64,000 nt of DNA. Source: Agrostemma githago (Eukaryota > Streptophyta > Magnoliopsida > Caryophyllales > Caryophyllaceae). The position numbers and the translations under genes were made by a program. This document shows positions 1 to 11,315 of the stretch, in pieces. Location of the stretch: positions 11,894,429-11,958,428 of the forward strand of contig OY288247.1 of the NCBI GenBank assembly GCA_958450325.1, read 5' to 3'. Position 1 is the first letter of the stretch. Every line of letters begins with the position of its first letter. Under the pieces are notes generated by a model, which saw nothing but the letters and a program-made list of their open reading frames with translations, did no database searches and was not told where the DNA came from.

Positions 1-1300
1 TCTAGAACCTCTTGAGTTTGAAGAGAAATGGAGTAAAATCATTACTGAATACAAGTTGGAGGGGAACACTTGGCTAAGCACCATGTATAGCGTCAGGGAC
101 AATGGATACCTGCCTACCATAGAAACATTCCATTAGGTTGCTTGTTGAGAACAACCCAGCGATCGGAAAGTGAAAATAGTTACTTTAAGAGATTTGAAGG
201 AATACATGGAACACTTGTGGAATTTTGGTTGAGGTTCCAAAGTGCAATGGATCAACAAAGATACAATCAAAAGTGTCTTGACAGAGAGAGTGACAGTTCA
301 TTGCCTCAAACTTTGACTCCTTTAAAGGTGGAGACTCATGCAACTAAAGTCTACACGCACACTATTTTTTATGAGTTCCAACGGGAGGTAACTGAATCCA
401 TTTGTTCTTGTGGTATTAACAATATCACGAAGATTGAGAACGTTTTGCATGCTGACATCGAAGATATTGCTAGGCATAAGATCGTCCAAGTTGTGTACAA
501 TACTGAAACAAAAGCTGCAACATGTTCATGCAAGTTATTTGAAATGAAAGGGTTGCTTTGTAGACATGTCATTTCGGTTTTGTCTGGACGAGTGGAGACT
601 ATTCCTGAGCAGTACATACTACCAAGGTGGACGAAAAATGCTTACCGAAGACCGCTTTATGATGTAAATGGCATCCTAATTCAGGATTTCACCGCCATTG
701 ATATGAGCAAAGTGGAGATGTCAACAATTTGGTCTGAGTTTTATTCCACCATTGGTGTTCTTACCTCGATGCCTGCCGAGACGATGATGGAACTGTCGAA
801 GTTGTTGAAGCAATTCAGGGAAAATTTGCTTCCGAAGGGGCAACCTACGAACAAGGAAAAGGAAATCGAGATGTTGTTAGGTTGTAGTTCCTCATCAGAA
901 ATTAAAATTTTGCCTCCAAAGCATTCAAAGAATAAGGGGACGGGAAAAAGGCTGCTATCAAACAGAAATCAAAGCATTGTGAATGCTAAAAAACGAAAAA
1001 GGTTATGTGCAAACTGCAAACAAATGGCAAATCATGATAAACGAAACTGTCCAAATCCATTTGTTGAACATGTGGATCACGATGCTGAAGTGGACATAGA
1101 AGATGACACAGAAGACAGAGAAGAAGAAGGAGAAGCACAGGAAGAAGAAAGAGCAACAGGTATGTATTGGAGTTAATGTGTTTTGACTAATTAACATTAA
1201 TATTGGAGTACTTGAGGATAAATATAATATATATTTATGTGTGTGTGTAGGACCCCCTCGGAAATCTTTACGACTCAGTCAAAAGGATGGGACTACATGA
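1..1300 (+). pseudogene. FAR1/FHY3-like (MULE-derived) transposase, C-terminal part, frameshifted
   Basis: Translation from the window edge gives a FAR1-type stretch (EFEEKWSKIITEY, WLSTMYSVRDNGY) ending at a stop near 135. The family then resumes in another frame from about 127 with LRTTQRSESENSYFKRF, so a 1-nt frameshift lies around 127-141. The frame downstream has no nearby ATG. A SWIM zinc finger (CSCKLFEMKGLLCRH) lies at about 526-573. A C-terminal knuckle C-x2-C-x5-H-x4-C (CANCKQ...NHDKRNC) lies near 1009-1053, followed by an acidic Glu-rich tail. A donor CAG|GTATGT at 1159/1160 and an acceptor GTGTAG at 1249-1250 add a short exon ending in TGA at 1298-1300. The SWIM finger binds DNA in this family. 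The catalytic core would lie upstream, outside the window. It is convergent with the Ulp1-like gene. Confidence 0.8.
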
Positions 1301-1359
1301 TGTTGGAAGTCATTCATACAAGTATACAACATGATAGTTCGTGTAATAATTTTTGGATA

Positions 1360-1990
1360 GATGTTGGAGTAACCATCAAAACATGTTGGAATACTTGGTG
1401 TTATCTCTTGGAATACTTGATGTTATAAAAGTTGGAACATTTGGTGTTATGTCTTGAAATACTTGGTGTTATGGTTTGGAATAACTGCTTGTAAGCATTG
1501 GAATACTTGGTGTTATCTCTTGGAATACTTCATGTTATAACTACTTTAATGTCTTGGAATAACTACTTCAATGCCTTGGAATAACTACTTTAATGTCTTG
1601 GAATAACTACTGCAATGCCTTGGAATAACTACTGTAATGAATTGGAGTAACTACTTCAATGCCTTGGAATAACTACTTTAATGTCTTGGAATAACTACTG
1701 CAATGCCTTGGAATAACTACAGCAATGCCTTGGAATAAACTACTGTAATGAATTGGAGTAACTGAGGTAAAACGTTGGAATAACTACTTTAATGCCTTGG
1801 AATAACTACTTTAATGCCTTGGAATAACTACTGTAATGCCTTGGAATAACTACTGCAATGCCTTGGAGTAACTACTGTAATGAATTGGAGTAACTGAGGT
1901 AAAACATTGGAATAACTACTTTAATGCCTTGGAATAACTACTGCAATGTCTTGGAATAACTACTTCAATGTCTTGGAATAACTACTTCAA
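1360..1990. repeat. 22-bp minisatellite, array 1
   Basis: About 28 degenerate 22-bp units with core GGAATAACTACT and a variable tail (TTAATGCC, GCAATGTC, TCAATGAA). The left end uses a related GGAATACTTGGTGTTAT unit. The array fills the space between the two convergent genes. Longer higher-order units (GAATTGGAGTAACTGAGG then AAAACGTTGGAATAAC) recur. Confidence 0.9.
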
Positions 1991-2019
1991 TGAATTCAGA
2001 TCCACTAATAGCATTATAG

Positions 2020-2123
2020 GACCGTCTCATTCTCATAGCAGAGAACGAGGTCGAGGTCAAGGCCAAATTAAAAGAACCATTATGAGAGGATTTGGGATAA
2101 TTACATTAATCTCACTTCATTAA
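2020..2123 (+). other. Alternative last exon of the FAR1-like gene
   Basis: An acceptor-like ATTATAG ends at 2019. Joined in phase to the donor at 1159, the reading continues as a basic Arg/Gly-rich tail (SRERGRGQGQIKR) to TAA at 2121-2123. This competes with the shorter exon at 1251-1300; both begin GGACC. RG-rich tails occur in FAR1-like proteins. Transcript data would decide. Confidence 0.3.
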
Positions 2124-2343
2124 TTAATTACAACCATTATAATGTACGCTTCATGCATGCTGATATGCTATGCAATGCAGAAATCTTAGTACTCCAATAT
2201 TAATGTTGAACAGAAATCAAAGAATAACTAGTTCAGCAGTAAGAATAACTAGTTCTAATCATTAGAATAACTACATCTAAGCATTAGAATAACTACGACA
2301 TTTCAATCTACTCACAATTCAATCTATGGCTTCTCCATGTTAT
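2124..2343. other. AT-rich intergenic spacer
   Basis: Spacer between the ends of the two convergent genes. Isolated GAATAACTA motifs related to the minisatellite occur at 2220-2300. No coding signal seen. Confidence 0.6.
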
Positions 2344-3539
2344 CTAATGTTTCCGTGCCGGCACTGGTCTCAATGTTCCAACACGGTGATCAGCACGTAT
2401 TCTCGAAACAGCCTTGAGGATGTTCTCCTTATCATCACAAAAATCTTTGACTCTAGTCTTCAAAGCTGTTATTTCCTCATTTGCATCAGAAAAGATCAAG
2501 ACTCCAGCCATTTCAATCGACAAGGAAATCCTGTTTGCTCTTTTGTCGATATATAATGGAGAATTAACTCCATCGTAGTACAATGTGTGCAACATAAGGA
2601 AAAATCCAGATTCATTTTTGTTGATTTGCGTATCATTACTCCATTTGAAATCTTTGACGACGATTTCAAACTTGACTACATCATCAGCCCCACGTATCTT
2701 GTTGTGCTCGAAGTAGTCGGACAAGCTACCCACCTTTGAAAAAAAAGGAAAGAAAAAAAAAGTATAATCATTCAATACAAAAAAAAAGTATAATCATTCA
2801 ATACAATTAACCATTCACAAAAAAGAATACTAACCACAAGCTTTGCTAACTCGAAGAAACTTGATTCATGCCAATTTTCATGGATCAGGTTGTCCAAAAC
2901 ATCAACCTGTCTTGTTTTAAAATTGACACACACACAAAAAAAGTGCTCTTGAAGATATAGTGGGACGAAAACCAATTCCGCACCCAACATACAGCCTCTA
3001 GGATTGTTTGTGATGAATTCATCCCACAAACGCATTAATTTGTCAATGCGTGGCTCCGTTTGTGAGTCTTCATTCTCATCCTCAAGCATACTCAAGAGTA
3101 GATCCTTTTTCATAAGAGTATCAAAAGTATTCATGAGATTCATAAGAGGGTCATGGATGGAATAACTCTATATATGGCAGCCAACATCAAACGATAATAT
3201 TCATAGGAATAGCTGCTTAAAAAATTGGAATAGAACACGGTTTATTTGTTAGTTCGCTTCTAAATCTATTGGCAGCAAACATCGAAATGACGGAATAACA
3301 TGGAATAACATACATACCATGTGCCTAATCCCAAAAAACATCATGGTTGGTGATGTTTTTTGTATGTTTTCCATGTAGTTTAGAGCAATTGACCAACACT
3401 CGATGATGGACCAATCGGTCTTCACATCGTGGCGGATTGACAAAAGGTCTTCTCTTGTAGCGCTCACATTTCCGGACCGGAAAACAACCTCACTAAGCAT
3501 ACAAAAAAAGACATCGTTAGACAACATGCACAAAAACCA

Positions 3540-3780
3540 TTATTAGAATAGCTTATGTAATGCCTTGGAATAACTACTGTAATGCCTTGGAATAACTACT
3601 GCAATGCCTTGGAATAACTACTTCAATGAATTGGAGTAACTGAGGTAAAACGTTGGAATAACTACTGTAATGCCTTGGAATAACTACTGCAATGCCTTGG
3701 AATAACTACTGCAATGAATTGGAGTAACTGAGGTAAAACGTTGAAATAACTACTTTAATGAATTGGAGTAACTGACAAGT
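3540..3780. repeat. 22-bp minisatellite, array 2 (intron)
   Basis: About 10 units of the GGAATAACTACT repeat, wholly inside the intron between exons 3821-4101 and 3318-3492 of the Ulp1-like gene. Confidence 0.88.
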
Positions 3781-4096
3781 TATAAAAACACAATTATAAA
3801 AAATGCATCACAACTTATACCTTTTCTCATATGTGTAATCTTCTAAAAAACAGTAGTCAAGTACTTCTTTTTTTAGTTTTGGCAATGATGAAGTATGCGC
3901 TTCAGCCCCTCTGAAAAGTGATGAGACAAATACCATCTTACCATCAGTCTCACCCAAATCTAACGTACACCCAAAACCGTCTCCAATTTGAATATCAACA
4001 GATTTGCGAGCACTTGGAGATGCAGCTGTTGAAGACTTCCCCTTCGGTTCTATTTTTTTCCGCGATTTTGATAAGGTCGTCAACAATCTTTTTTTG

Positions 4097-4101
4097 TTCT
4101 T
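4097..4101. other. Target-site duplication, left copy
   Basis: TTCTT directly before the 5' LTR, repeated at 13719-13723 after the 3' LTR. A 5-bp duplication is the Ty3/gypsy norm. Confidence 0.9.
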
Positions 4102-6504
4102 TGTAGACACCCACATTTTGACCGCCAGGTGTCTATAGTAGTTCCCGCCAAACACCCGATGATGATAGGACGTAAACGTGCTTTGATAGACTCGGATATG
4201 GGCTTGTAATCATGGACATTTGGTTTAGACATTTTAAGGAGTACAAATCTCACAAAACGGACCTCAAATCCAGGCCCAGTGGGTCGTTTCGAGTCAAATA
4301 ACACTATTTTGGGTCGAAACCGTCACCAGGGGTAAAACCGTCTTTTAACGACCGAGTCAAAACCCGGTCAAAGATATTTCCTGAGACTTGTGGACCGACC
4401 GTGATGTCTCACGCGTCCCACTTCTGCTCAAATTCCTACAAAAATCAGCCTTCACAAATATTAAACAAATCTGTTTAAGGATAGAATTCAATCTCAGGTA
4501 GAAGTTCTATCCGGAAACCGAAACGAAATACCACCCGAGCTCAGATACTCGGCTGAAACAGCCGGGATATCACCCCAGCCAGCCGAGTCTTTGGCTTCTT
4601 CTCTAAGAAACGAGAAGTCTATTCCCTCACGAACTCTCGTATTTCCTATCCAAACTGGTGTTTCTTGTCACACAAGCAAGACCACCTCGGTTCCTATAAA
4701 TAGGACCCTCCCTTCAACATCCAAGGGACGAAGAATACAGAAAAATACACGAAAAAATCAGACTGAAAAATACCGAGAAAGTCAGCCAAAAAGCAACATC
4801 CAAAATCCCGACGCAATCCCGAAGTAATTCCAAAATCCGACGAAACCGATCCTGTCCGAACCGGCCGAGTCCCCACGTCACTCACACATACAAAATCGAC
4901 ACCTTAACTCACCCACATCATCTCGACGCTCCCGTGTCTAAGCCACCGTCCGACGAGCTCTATACCGAGAACACAAAGCATGTAGGTTGAGGGTGTAAAT
5001 CAAACCCGTCTCTTCCCTTTTCTCTCTTCTTCGTCTCGTTTTTATTATGGGTCTTTCGTCGGTCTTTTTCTATTTTTTTTCTAATATCGATATTACTAAA
5101 ACTATTTTCCTATGTCGAATATTCTTAAAATATGATATCGATTCTATATAATCGAATATCATATCGAAAAGAATTATATTAAGTTTTCGACGAAATCGTT
5201 ACATCTTTTTTTTTACAACTTTTTTCGTTCAAAATCTTTTTTACATCTTTTCGTTCAAAAACAAACTTTTTTTTTCAAAACCTTTTCTAAAGTCATTCCG
5301 AATATTCGATATCGATTTTATAATCGAATATCGAATACGACGAATATCGAAAATATAAACCGGGTATAAATTAATCCATATTTGTACGCAATTTATAACA
5401 ATTTTCGACAAAAAAATAAAAAAGGACAGACTCGCGTGCGAGTCGCCCCCGGTCCAGGCGACTCGCGCCCGAGTCTGACCCGAGTCTATTTTTTTTAAGT
5501 TTTCGTTCGTTTATTTTTATTATTTTACGAAACGATTTCTAAATTTACATCTTTTCTAAAACTATTCTAAATATTTGATAATCAACTATCGAATATAACG
5601 AATATCGAGAATATTAAGTCGGGTACGAATTATGCGATATTCGTACGCGATTTAATCAAAACTTTTTCGAAAACCGTCGTCGAAAAACAGGCCGCCACGC
5701 GACCCGCATGAGTCTCGGGCGAGTCGCGCGGCTCTCGGCCGAGACACACCCTTTTTTATTTTCCTTTCTCGAACATCGTTTTTTATACAAAACAACGTTT
5801 TAAACTATATTTTTCAGATTTCGATTAATTTTCATTTTCTCGATTTCATATATTTATTTCTTATATTATTATTTCAATCGTTACTAACCCGTTTTCTCGT
5901 GTTTGTAGCAATTTATTCTCATATTCTTTTTTGTTTTCGTTTTATTAGACTAAAACGAACTCACATGCTAAAATAACTTTGACGTTAGTAGTTTAACATG
6001 CATTAAACGACTTAGCAACCCATTTTATTTTTCCTCACATGTCTTAGGAAAATAATCTCTGCATATCATTTCATCGTCGAACTAACGCGTGTACACCAAA
6101 ATCGAGCGATATCTTAGTAAAGGCCGCTAAGTGCGGGCGGGGTTGGGTGTTCTCGCTGAACTTCCCAACACGTACCCTCACCCCTTACTCAGAACCGTGG
6201 TTTCCGGATGTCCGAAACCATTGGCAACGAGAGTCATTCAATATACGATTAACCGCCCAGTCGGCATCGGTATCGATATGCTAAGGGACGAACCCAATAA
6301 ACTCTGACATCGGAAATGGGCCAGGCTTTAAGTATGGCCCACTACGACATAGAGTGGGTTCGAATGGTTCCGAATAACCATAAAATTCGGTGGCGACTCC
6401 TACTTCGATTTAAAATTCAATTCGATCCATCTCATATGGAAATTTTATCGCCTCCCCAAAACCCGCGCTTCGCCGCGTCGGGGTGGACCTATGTCATGTC
6501 CACA
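4102..6504 (+). repeat. 5' LTR of the gag-only element
   Basis: 2,403 bp, TG...CA ended, same length as the 3' LTR. Short open frames inside it are repeated identically in both LTRs and show no family signal. GACTCGC/GCGAGTC clusters lie at about 5430-5480 and 5695-5745. Confidence 0.95.
4695..4702 (+). promoter_or_regulatory. TATA box of the 5' LTR
   Basis: TATAAATA in a CCTATAAATAGGACC context, about 590 bp into the LTR. The same motif is conserved in every LTR in the window, so it probably marks the U3/R boundary and the start of genomic RNA. Confidence 0.75.
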
Positions 6505-6507
6505 ATT

Positions 6508-6523
6508 TGGCGACTCCGTTGGG
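6508..6523 (+). other. Primer binding site, tRNA-Arg type
   Basis: TGGCGACTCCGTTGGG starts three bases after the LTR. It is close to the complement of the 3' end of plant tRNA-Arg (acceptor ending CGGAGTCG plus CCA), the primer reported for Ogre-type Tat elements. Confidence 0.75.
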
Positions 6524-7824
6524 GATTAACTGATGTGTCACTTACCATCGGCATCCTCACGGTGAGACTCGAAAAGAAATCGTTCGATTAGTAATGTACA
6601 CGTTTTAGTTCAATGGTTCATGCATAACCCCGTTCTATCCCGGGCCGGTTACTTGTGACCGACGTCCCACTATACCGCGGTGCATTCCCACTTGGGTGCA
6701 CTAAAGACTTCGATGGCGGAACTCGTTTAGACTTTGCGGCATGTCCTAAGACCAACTCGGCTTAGGGAGTTCGTCCTCAGTACGAGAAAGCGATCGTTGT
6801 TGGTATAGACCCTATCAGACCGACCGAGACTTAGACTAAGAGCATACATGGCGTCGTTATACTGATTCTATGACTACATGCTACTTGATCCTTTTCGGTC
6901 TTTTCAAAAACCGTCATTTTCAAAAATTACATCTTTTCAAAACCTATCCATTTTTCAAAAACCCGGAAAGCTGCCGAATTTAGGACTTATGATTTTGACT
7001 CAAAATAGCCTATTTTTAGCTGGTATGCTGTCCAAACCTTTTCAAAAAAAAAAAAGCCCGAAATCTCGGCCCGATACCCTTTTCTTGGTTTTCAAAAAAA
7101 TTGGGTCCTTCCAATCCGACTCTGCTGGGTTTTCAAATCCAAATTCCCTTTTCAAAACCCTCTTCTTCTTAGGACTTCCCGTATTTAGCAGTGTCGGGTC
7201 TTGTCATAAGTTAGAATCTATAGCGTCGAAACTCCGTCGATCTTACATCACGGGTTTCCACCCCATCCCAGTCCGCCTTACTTGTCAAGGCACGGCCCAC
7301 CTTCGTAGGACCAACTCCTACAAAGGGAAGCCCGTTTATACACTCGAGTCCAAAGTCTGGGGAATTCTCACGTAGACCTTCCTTCGAACGGGACTAGGCC
7401 CACTTTGCCGAATCCCAAGGAAGGCCCACCGTCTACGGGTCATCCATCTAGAAGTCAGTCTCCGGTCTTTTTCTAGTCTAGTCTTTTCCTCACTCGGGGG
7501 ACTACCCTTCAGCGGAGCGATCAATCACGGTTGCTCTAAGGGTCTTGTCTTACACGTATCTCACGTACCCCACTTTCGAGTCACTTAGATGTCACACCAT
7601 CTGAGTCCTTAGTCTCACTTGGGGGCTATTCTCCGATAGGGCGATTAATCACAGTCACTTCGAGAATCGTACCCTACACATTTGTCTTAGGAGAGTCTAA
7701 CCCGAGTCAAACTGGAGTCGTCTCTCCTCCCACGCTATTTCCTATGCCTTGGTGTATTCGAGTTCCGAAGCAAATTTACTGATTACGCGGTGCCCTTACA
7801 GACAGGCCACCCCACACTCGAGCC
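6524..7824 (+). other. Untranslated leader of the gag-only element
   Basis: About 1.3 kb between the primer site and gag with no credible coding frame. It contains a donor-like GGTGAGACTCG near 6560 and an acceptor-like CTTACAG just before gag; both are conserved in the autonomous element. Confidence 0.6.
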
Positions 7825-8661
7825 ATGACACAAAAAGCCATAGATGAGTTGACCACCTCGTTGGCCCAAATCCAAGACCAATTGAGGAAAATGCGGGAAG
7901 ACCAGATCGCCATCCTCACCCGGGTAAGTGCCATAGAGCAGGGAACTCCTAGTGGCAATGTCGATACTACTGGGCCTTTAGCTGAATTGGCCAGCGCAGT
8001 CCACAAACTGCAGGAACAGGTCCATCTGACAACCCAAAGCTCCATCCATACGGAGAATGCTCGGACCTACACCCCACTGACCGATGAACTACCCGCCAAT
8101 CTCAATCTGACGGGTCTGCCAATGTTCGAGGGTACTGAAGACCCGGTCCACCACATCCGGGATTTCAAGGAATTCATGGCCCTTAAAGGGGTTAAGTCCA
8201 ACATGTTCAAGCACCTATTCGCTTCTTCCCTCGAGAAGTACCCAAGAGCCTGGTACTACCGGCTCGATCCCAAGAAATACAAAACTTGGGATGACGTGGC
8301 AACGGAATTCGCTCGGAATTACGTCGACAACACGGAAATCCAGACCACAATGCGCACCCTGGAGGTTATGGCCCAAGAGCCCAAGGAAGATTTCACCAAG
8401 TACCTTCAAAGGTGGAGGGCCGAAAGTGTGAAGTTGGTAGACAAGCCCAACGAGAAGACACTAGTGGAGGCGTTCATCAACAACCTCCTACCTCCCTACC
8501 GCGTCCATCTTAGGTATGCCGGCATTTCAAACTTTGTGGTGCTTACCGAAATGGGCATTAGGATTGAAGACGATCTTCGACATAATGAAGATCTGGGTGA
8601 AGCCTCTACCGAAGGCAATACTGGACATCCACTTGAGTCCTTGGAAGCCGAAGACTACTGA
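7825..8661 (+). CDS. gag: Gag polyprotein, truncated (capsid region only)
   Basis: 278 residues from ATG in a good context (GAGCCATGACA). An N-terminal coiled-coil-like stretch (LAQIQDQLRKMREDQIAIL) precedes the plant retrotransposon gag core (FKHLFASSLEKYPRAWYYRLDP, WDDVATEFARNY, FTKYLQRWRAE). It follows the autonomous Gag to RIEDDLR at about residue 250, then enters an unrelated 25-residue tail and stops. The zinc knuckle and the linker to protease are deleted. Gag packages element RNA in cytoplasmic particles. Loss of the knuckle suggests reliance on the partner's Gag for RNA binding, or a structural role only. The frame is open and the element young, so the protein could still be made. 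Confidence 0.88.
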   Translation: MTQKAIDELTTSLAQIQDQLRKMREDQIAILTRVSAIEQGTPSGNVDTTGPLAELASAVHKLQEQVHLTTQSSIHTENARTYTPLTDELPANLNLTGLPMFEGTEDPVHHIRDFKEFMALKGVKSNMFKHLFASSLEKYPRAWYYRLDPKKYKTWDDVATEFARNYVDNTEIQTTMRTLEVMAQEPKEDFTKYLQRWRAESVKLVDKPNEKTLVEAFINNLLPPYRVHLRYAGISNFVVLTEMGIRIEDDLRHNEDLGEASTEGNTGHPLESLEAEDY

Positions 8662-11298
8662 CAGCCTCATCCAAGAGTCTAGATTTGGTTCAAGTCCGAG
8701 TCTGAGTCCGAGTCTAGGATATACTATTTTCTTTCAAAGTCAAAGTCAGAGTCAGAGTCAGCAGTATTCTGTCCTCTTTTCACATTTCAATAAAATCAGC
8801 TTTTCTATTTCTCATACATACTTTCCTTATGTGTTTCCGAGAACATGATGAACACTATCATACACTGTGAGAACACGCACGTGACTATTATAGGCACATC
8901 TATAATGACTGCAGGAAACCGAGCCCGTGTTTTCCTTTTACCTATTCCATGTCTGGTATAGAAAGCCACATGACTACCCGTAGCAGGAGCATATCGAATC
9001 CTATGACAAATCTGGGTAGTCTTCTAGTTTGGGTTCAAGACGGGAGGCAAGCCCACTTCCCACAATAAACACCCATCCAATAAGACTAGCCAGTCCCTAC
9101 CTTAGGTGTTAGTCTGACTGACAAAAAAAAAAGCTGGACAAAAAAATCAAAAGTCCAAAAAGAGAAAAAAAGCAAAAGGCCAAAACAAAAAAAGCTGGCC
9201 ACGATCAAAAAAGAATTATCAACATCTCTCGACCAGACACGGTCAACTCAAATGAAGAATCCCATGACCGGGGCTAAGAGGTCAACCCAAAGAATTCAAA
9301 AACCCATGACCGTGAAACGGTCAATTCAAAAATTATCAATACCCATACCATCCAATAGGGGAGAGACAGTCAAGCTGGTCAGATAACACCACATCTAGCC
9401 TTCCCACATTACAACCCTCAAGACCTTCTCGAGACCCAGGCTAGAGACAGCCCAGAATTTTGAGGATTCAAGCTCCATAGGATACACCCTAACCTTTAGG
9501 GCCAGACATGGAAATCAGATCCCGCATTATCAAACCTGCCCAATCGAAGCTCGAGCCATTCTACTCGACTTCCCCTTTACCCAACAGAATTCACAATCAT
9601 CATATGCAAATCCGAGAGCAAAACTCATCAAATCCCCGAGAGCAAAACTCATCAAATCCCCGAGAGCAAAACTCATTAAAATCTCCGAGAGCAAAACTCG
9701 TTAAAATCCCCGAGAGCAAAACTCATCAAATCCCCGAGAGCAGAACTCATCAAATCCCCGAGAGCAAAACTCGTTAAAATCCCCGAGAGAAAAACTCATC
9801 AAATCCCCGAGAGCAGAACTCGTTAAAATCCCCGAGAGCAGAACTCGTTAAAATCCCATCCCAATTCTTCTCATTCAAACCAGTTGCCAGCCCCAAACAC
9901 GGGAACTCAACTTGCAGTCGGCATAGAACATGCCCAAATAGTTCACACCACCTCTGGGGGCTATCCCGGAGAATGCTCACCGCCACAGGATCAACATCCT
10001 AACTATTCTAGCCCTTTGATCAAGACATCATTGGGAATGCACCTAGCCTACACCATCACTGTGGCTAGTTACACACAAAGCCCTAGTAAACTAGGCACCA
10101 TTATATATCTTTCAATCCACTGAACTACGGCTTGGTTTGATTTCACTAACACGTGAATACGTAGGCAGCCTTTCAACAGAGGCACAACCACCCACATTGA
10201 CACAAATTCAAAAAAGCATCATCATTCCGGTCACGACACTGTCATGTTCTCAGCAGCTAGCTTTGTCATTCTGGGGGCTTCTCCTAGGCAGAAGTTCTCC
10301 ATCCACTCACAAAATCCAGATAAATTCAAGGAATAAAGATCTAGCCTCCTTTCTATAGTGTGTCCTAGTACTCGGCTCAGTCAAAGACGAGAATCTGCCA
10401 GGACTCGGAGCAATACCCACTTTGGGAAATGTCCCAAAAATCAAAAATTCAAAAGGAGCACTAGACTACAGCATTGCTGCCGCTAAAACAGTCTCATTAC
10501 AGACTACTGCAATTCCCCTATAGCAGATCGTTCCCATTTTGATGTTCGACTGTGTTGCCACTCGCCTAGGCTACGGAATAGCGCAACTTAAGAGTATTGT
10601 CATCTTAGGTGGCCTACCCCCTACCGAGTCACGGTCTAACCCTTAGAGAGTCAAAGTCGTGTCTGTCAACTCGTCCTCTCGCGTCCAGAGTCGAGTCTGT
10701 CGGTATATCTCTCTCTTCAAATTCTCATTTTTTGCAAAACTTAGCCATTTGAGAAAATCCTTTTCCTAGTCACCACGGGAATAGGAATTTTTATCACACT
10801 TCATCTAGGCATACAGGCCTAACCAGAGACTTTAGGAGTCCGTGTCAGAATCCAATTAGGAATCAAAGTCATCCCAGCCATCCTTATTTTCAAAACGTCC
10901 AAAAAATTTCAGCATTCTCCCTTTCAAAATTTTTTTGGAAAAAATCATCTTCCCCAGCATGAGTCGGTGTTTCGCCTAAGTGTTACATACAATATGTTAT
11001 GTGTCAGCATACAGGTACACCCAAGACTCCCAAAAATTCTAAGTTCCCCAGTGGAAAAGCTCATGCAAGCTCCCGCGCAATTCTAAGACAGGATATATCT
11101 GCAAACAGGTATACCCATAGCTTCCTAGGCAAGCTCCCGCGATATTATCAGCATCAACCCAGGTATGATTTCTATTCTATGGCTGGCGAGCCCTTCACGC
11201 AGGTCTAATGGACCCTAAACGACCCGATCGGAAGGCTGCCAGGCTTTAATCCTTGATTGGCCTGGTAGCTACTCTGACTTTTGCCTTGTCCAAGCCTC
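8662..11298 (+). other. Non-coding 3' interior of the gag-only element
   Basis: No credible gene. It holds GAGTCC/GTCAGA hexamer runs near 8693-8762 (like the Ser-Glu-coding tract of the autonomous pol), A-rich stretches near 9120-9200, a 24-bp tandem repeat, and a part (about 9880-11,200) shared with the minus-strand elements at 27,049-28,680. Two degenerate copies of the 64-bp repeat lie at about 11,000-11,150. Confidence 0.65.
9605..9860 (+). repeat. 24-bp tandem repeat inside the gag-only element
   Basis: About 10 units of CCGAGAGCAAAACTC followed by ATCAAATCC or GTTAAAATC, period 24-25 bp. The unit-length change breaks any reading frame, so it is not coding. Confidence 0.85.
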
Positions 11299-11315
11299 AG
11301 TCAGAGTGGGGGCTC
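11299..11315 (+). other. Polypurine tract
   Basis: CAGTCAGAGTGGGGGCT ends directly before the 3' LTR and primes plus-strand DNA. The same tract precedes the LTRs at 50,168 and 62,656 and, inverted, follows the LTRs ending at 27,031 and 35,610. Confidence 0.8.

Larger units (their letters stand above)
2344..4101 (-). pseudogene. Second C48 domain of the Ulp1-like gene, nucleophile replaced by Ser
   Basis: Four exons (4101-3821, 3492-3318, 3167-2836, 2735-2344). Key positions align with the upstream domain: His in LQEHFFCVCVNF (codon 2943-2945), Asp in VDVLDNL, Gln in TQINKNESG. Where the family has DCG this domain reads ESG (TCT at 2608-2610), so the nucleophilic Cys is Ser and the preceding Asp is Glu. 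The surrounding fold residues (GFFLMLHTLYYDG) remain. It begins with a duplicate of the region before domain 1: LKKEVLDYCFLEDYTYEK here, LRKNVVDYIFLDDYKYSQ there. It looks like an ancient intragenic duplicate, perhaps a non-catalytic binding module. The TAG-containing 3' end is close to the convergent FAR1-like gene. Confidence 0.7.

Noticed and set aside
1360..1990. CRISPR-like array
   Set aside because: Units are adjacent and degenerate with no unique spacers, and the context is a plant transposon; it is a minisatellite.
4591..4885. Open frames of 60-80 codons inside the LTRs (also 11,805-12,099 and 50,605-50,799)
   Set aside because: They repeat in every LTR copy, overlap the TATA box and presumed RNA start, and show no family similarity; they are chance frames.
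6508..6523. Partial tRNA gene
   Set aside because: Only the 3' acceptor complement is present, directly after the LTR; it is a primer site.
6878..7375. 165-codon frame in the gag-only element's leader
   Set aside because: Rich in Phe/Lys/Ser from T-rich simple sequence; the homologous leader of the autonomous family does not keep the frame.
9508..9777. Frame with REQNSSNP peptide repeats
   Set aside because: It is only the 24-bp tandem repeat read through; unit-length changes break the frame and no homologue exists in the partner element.
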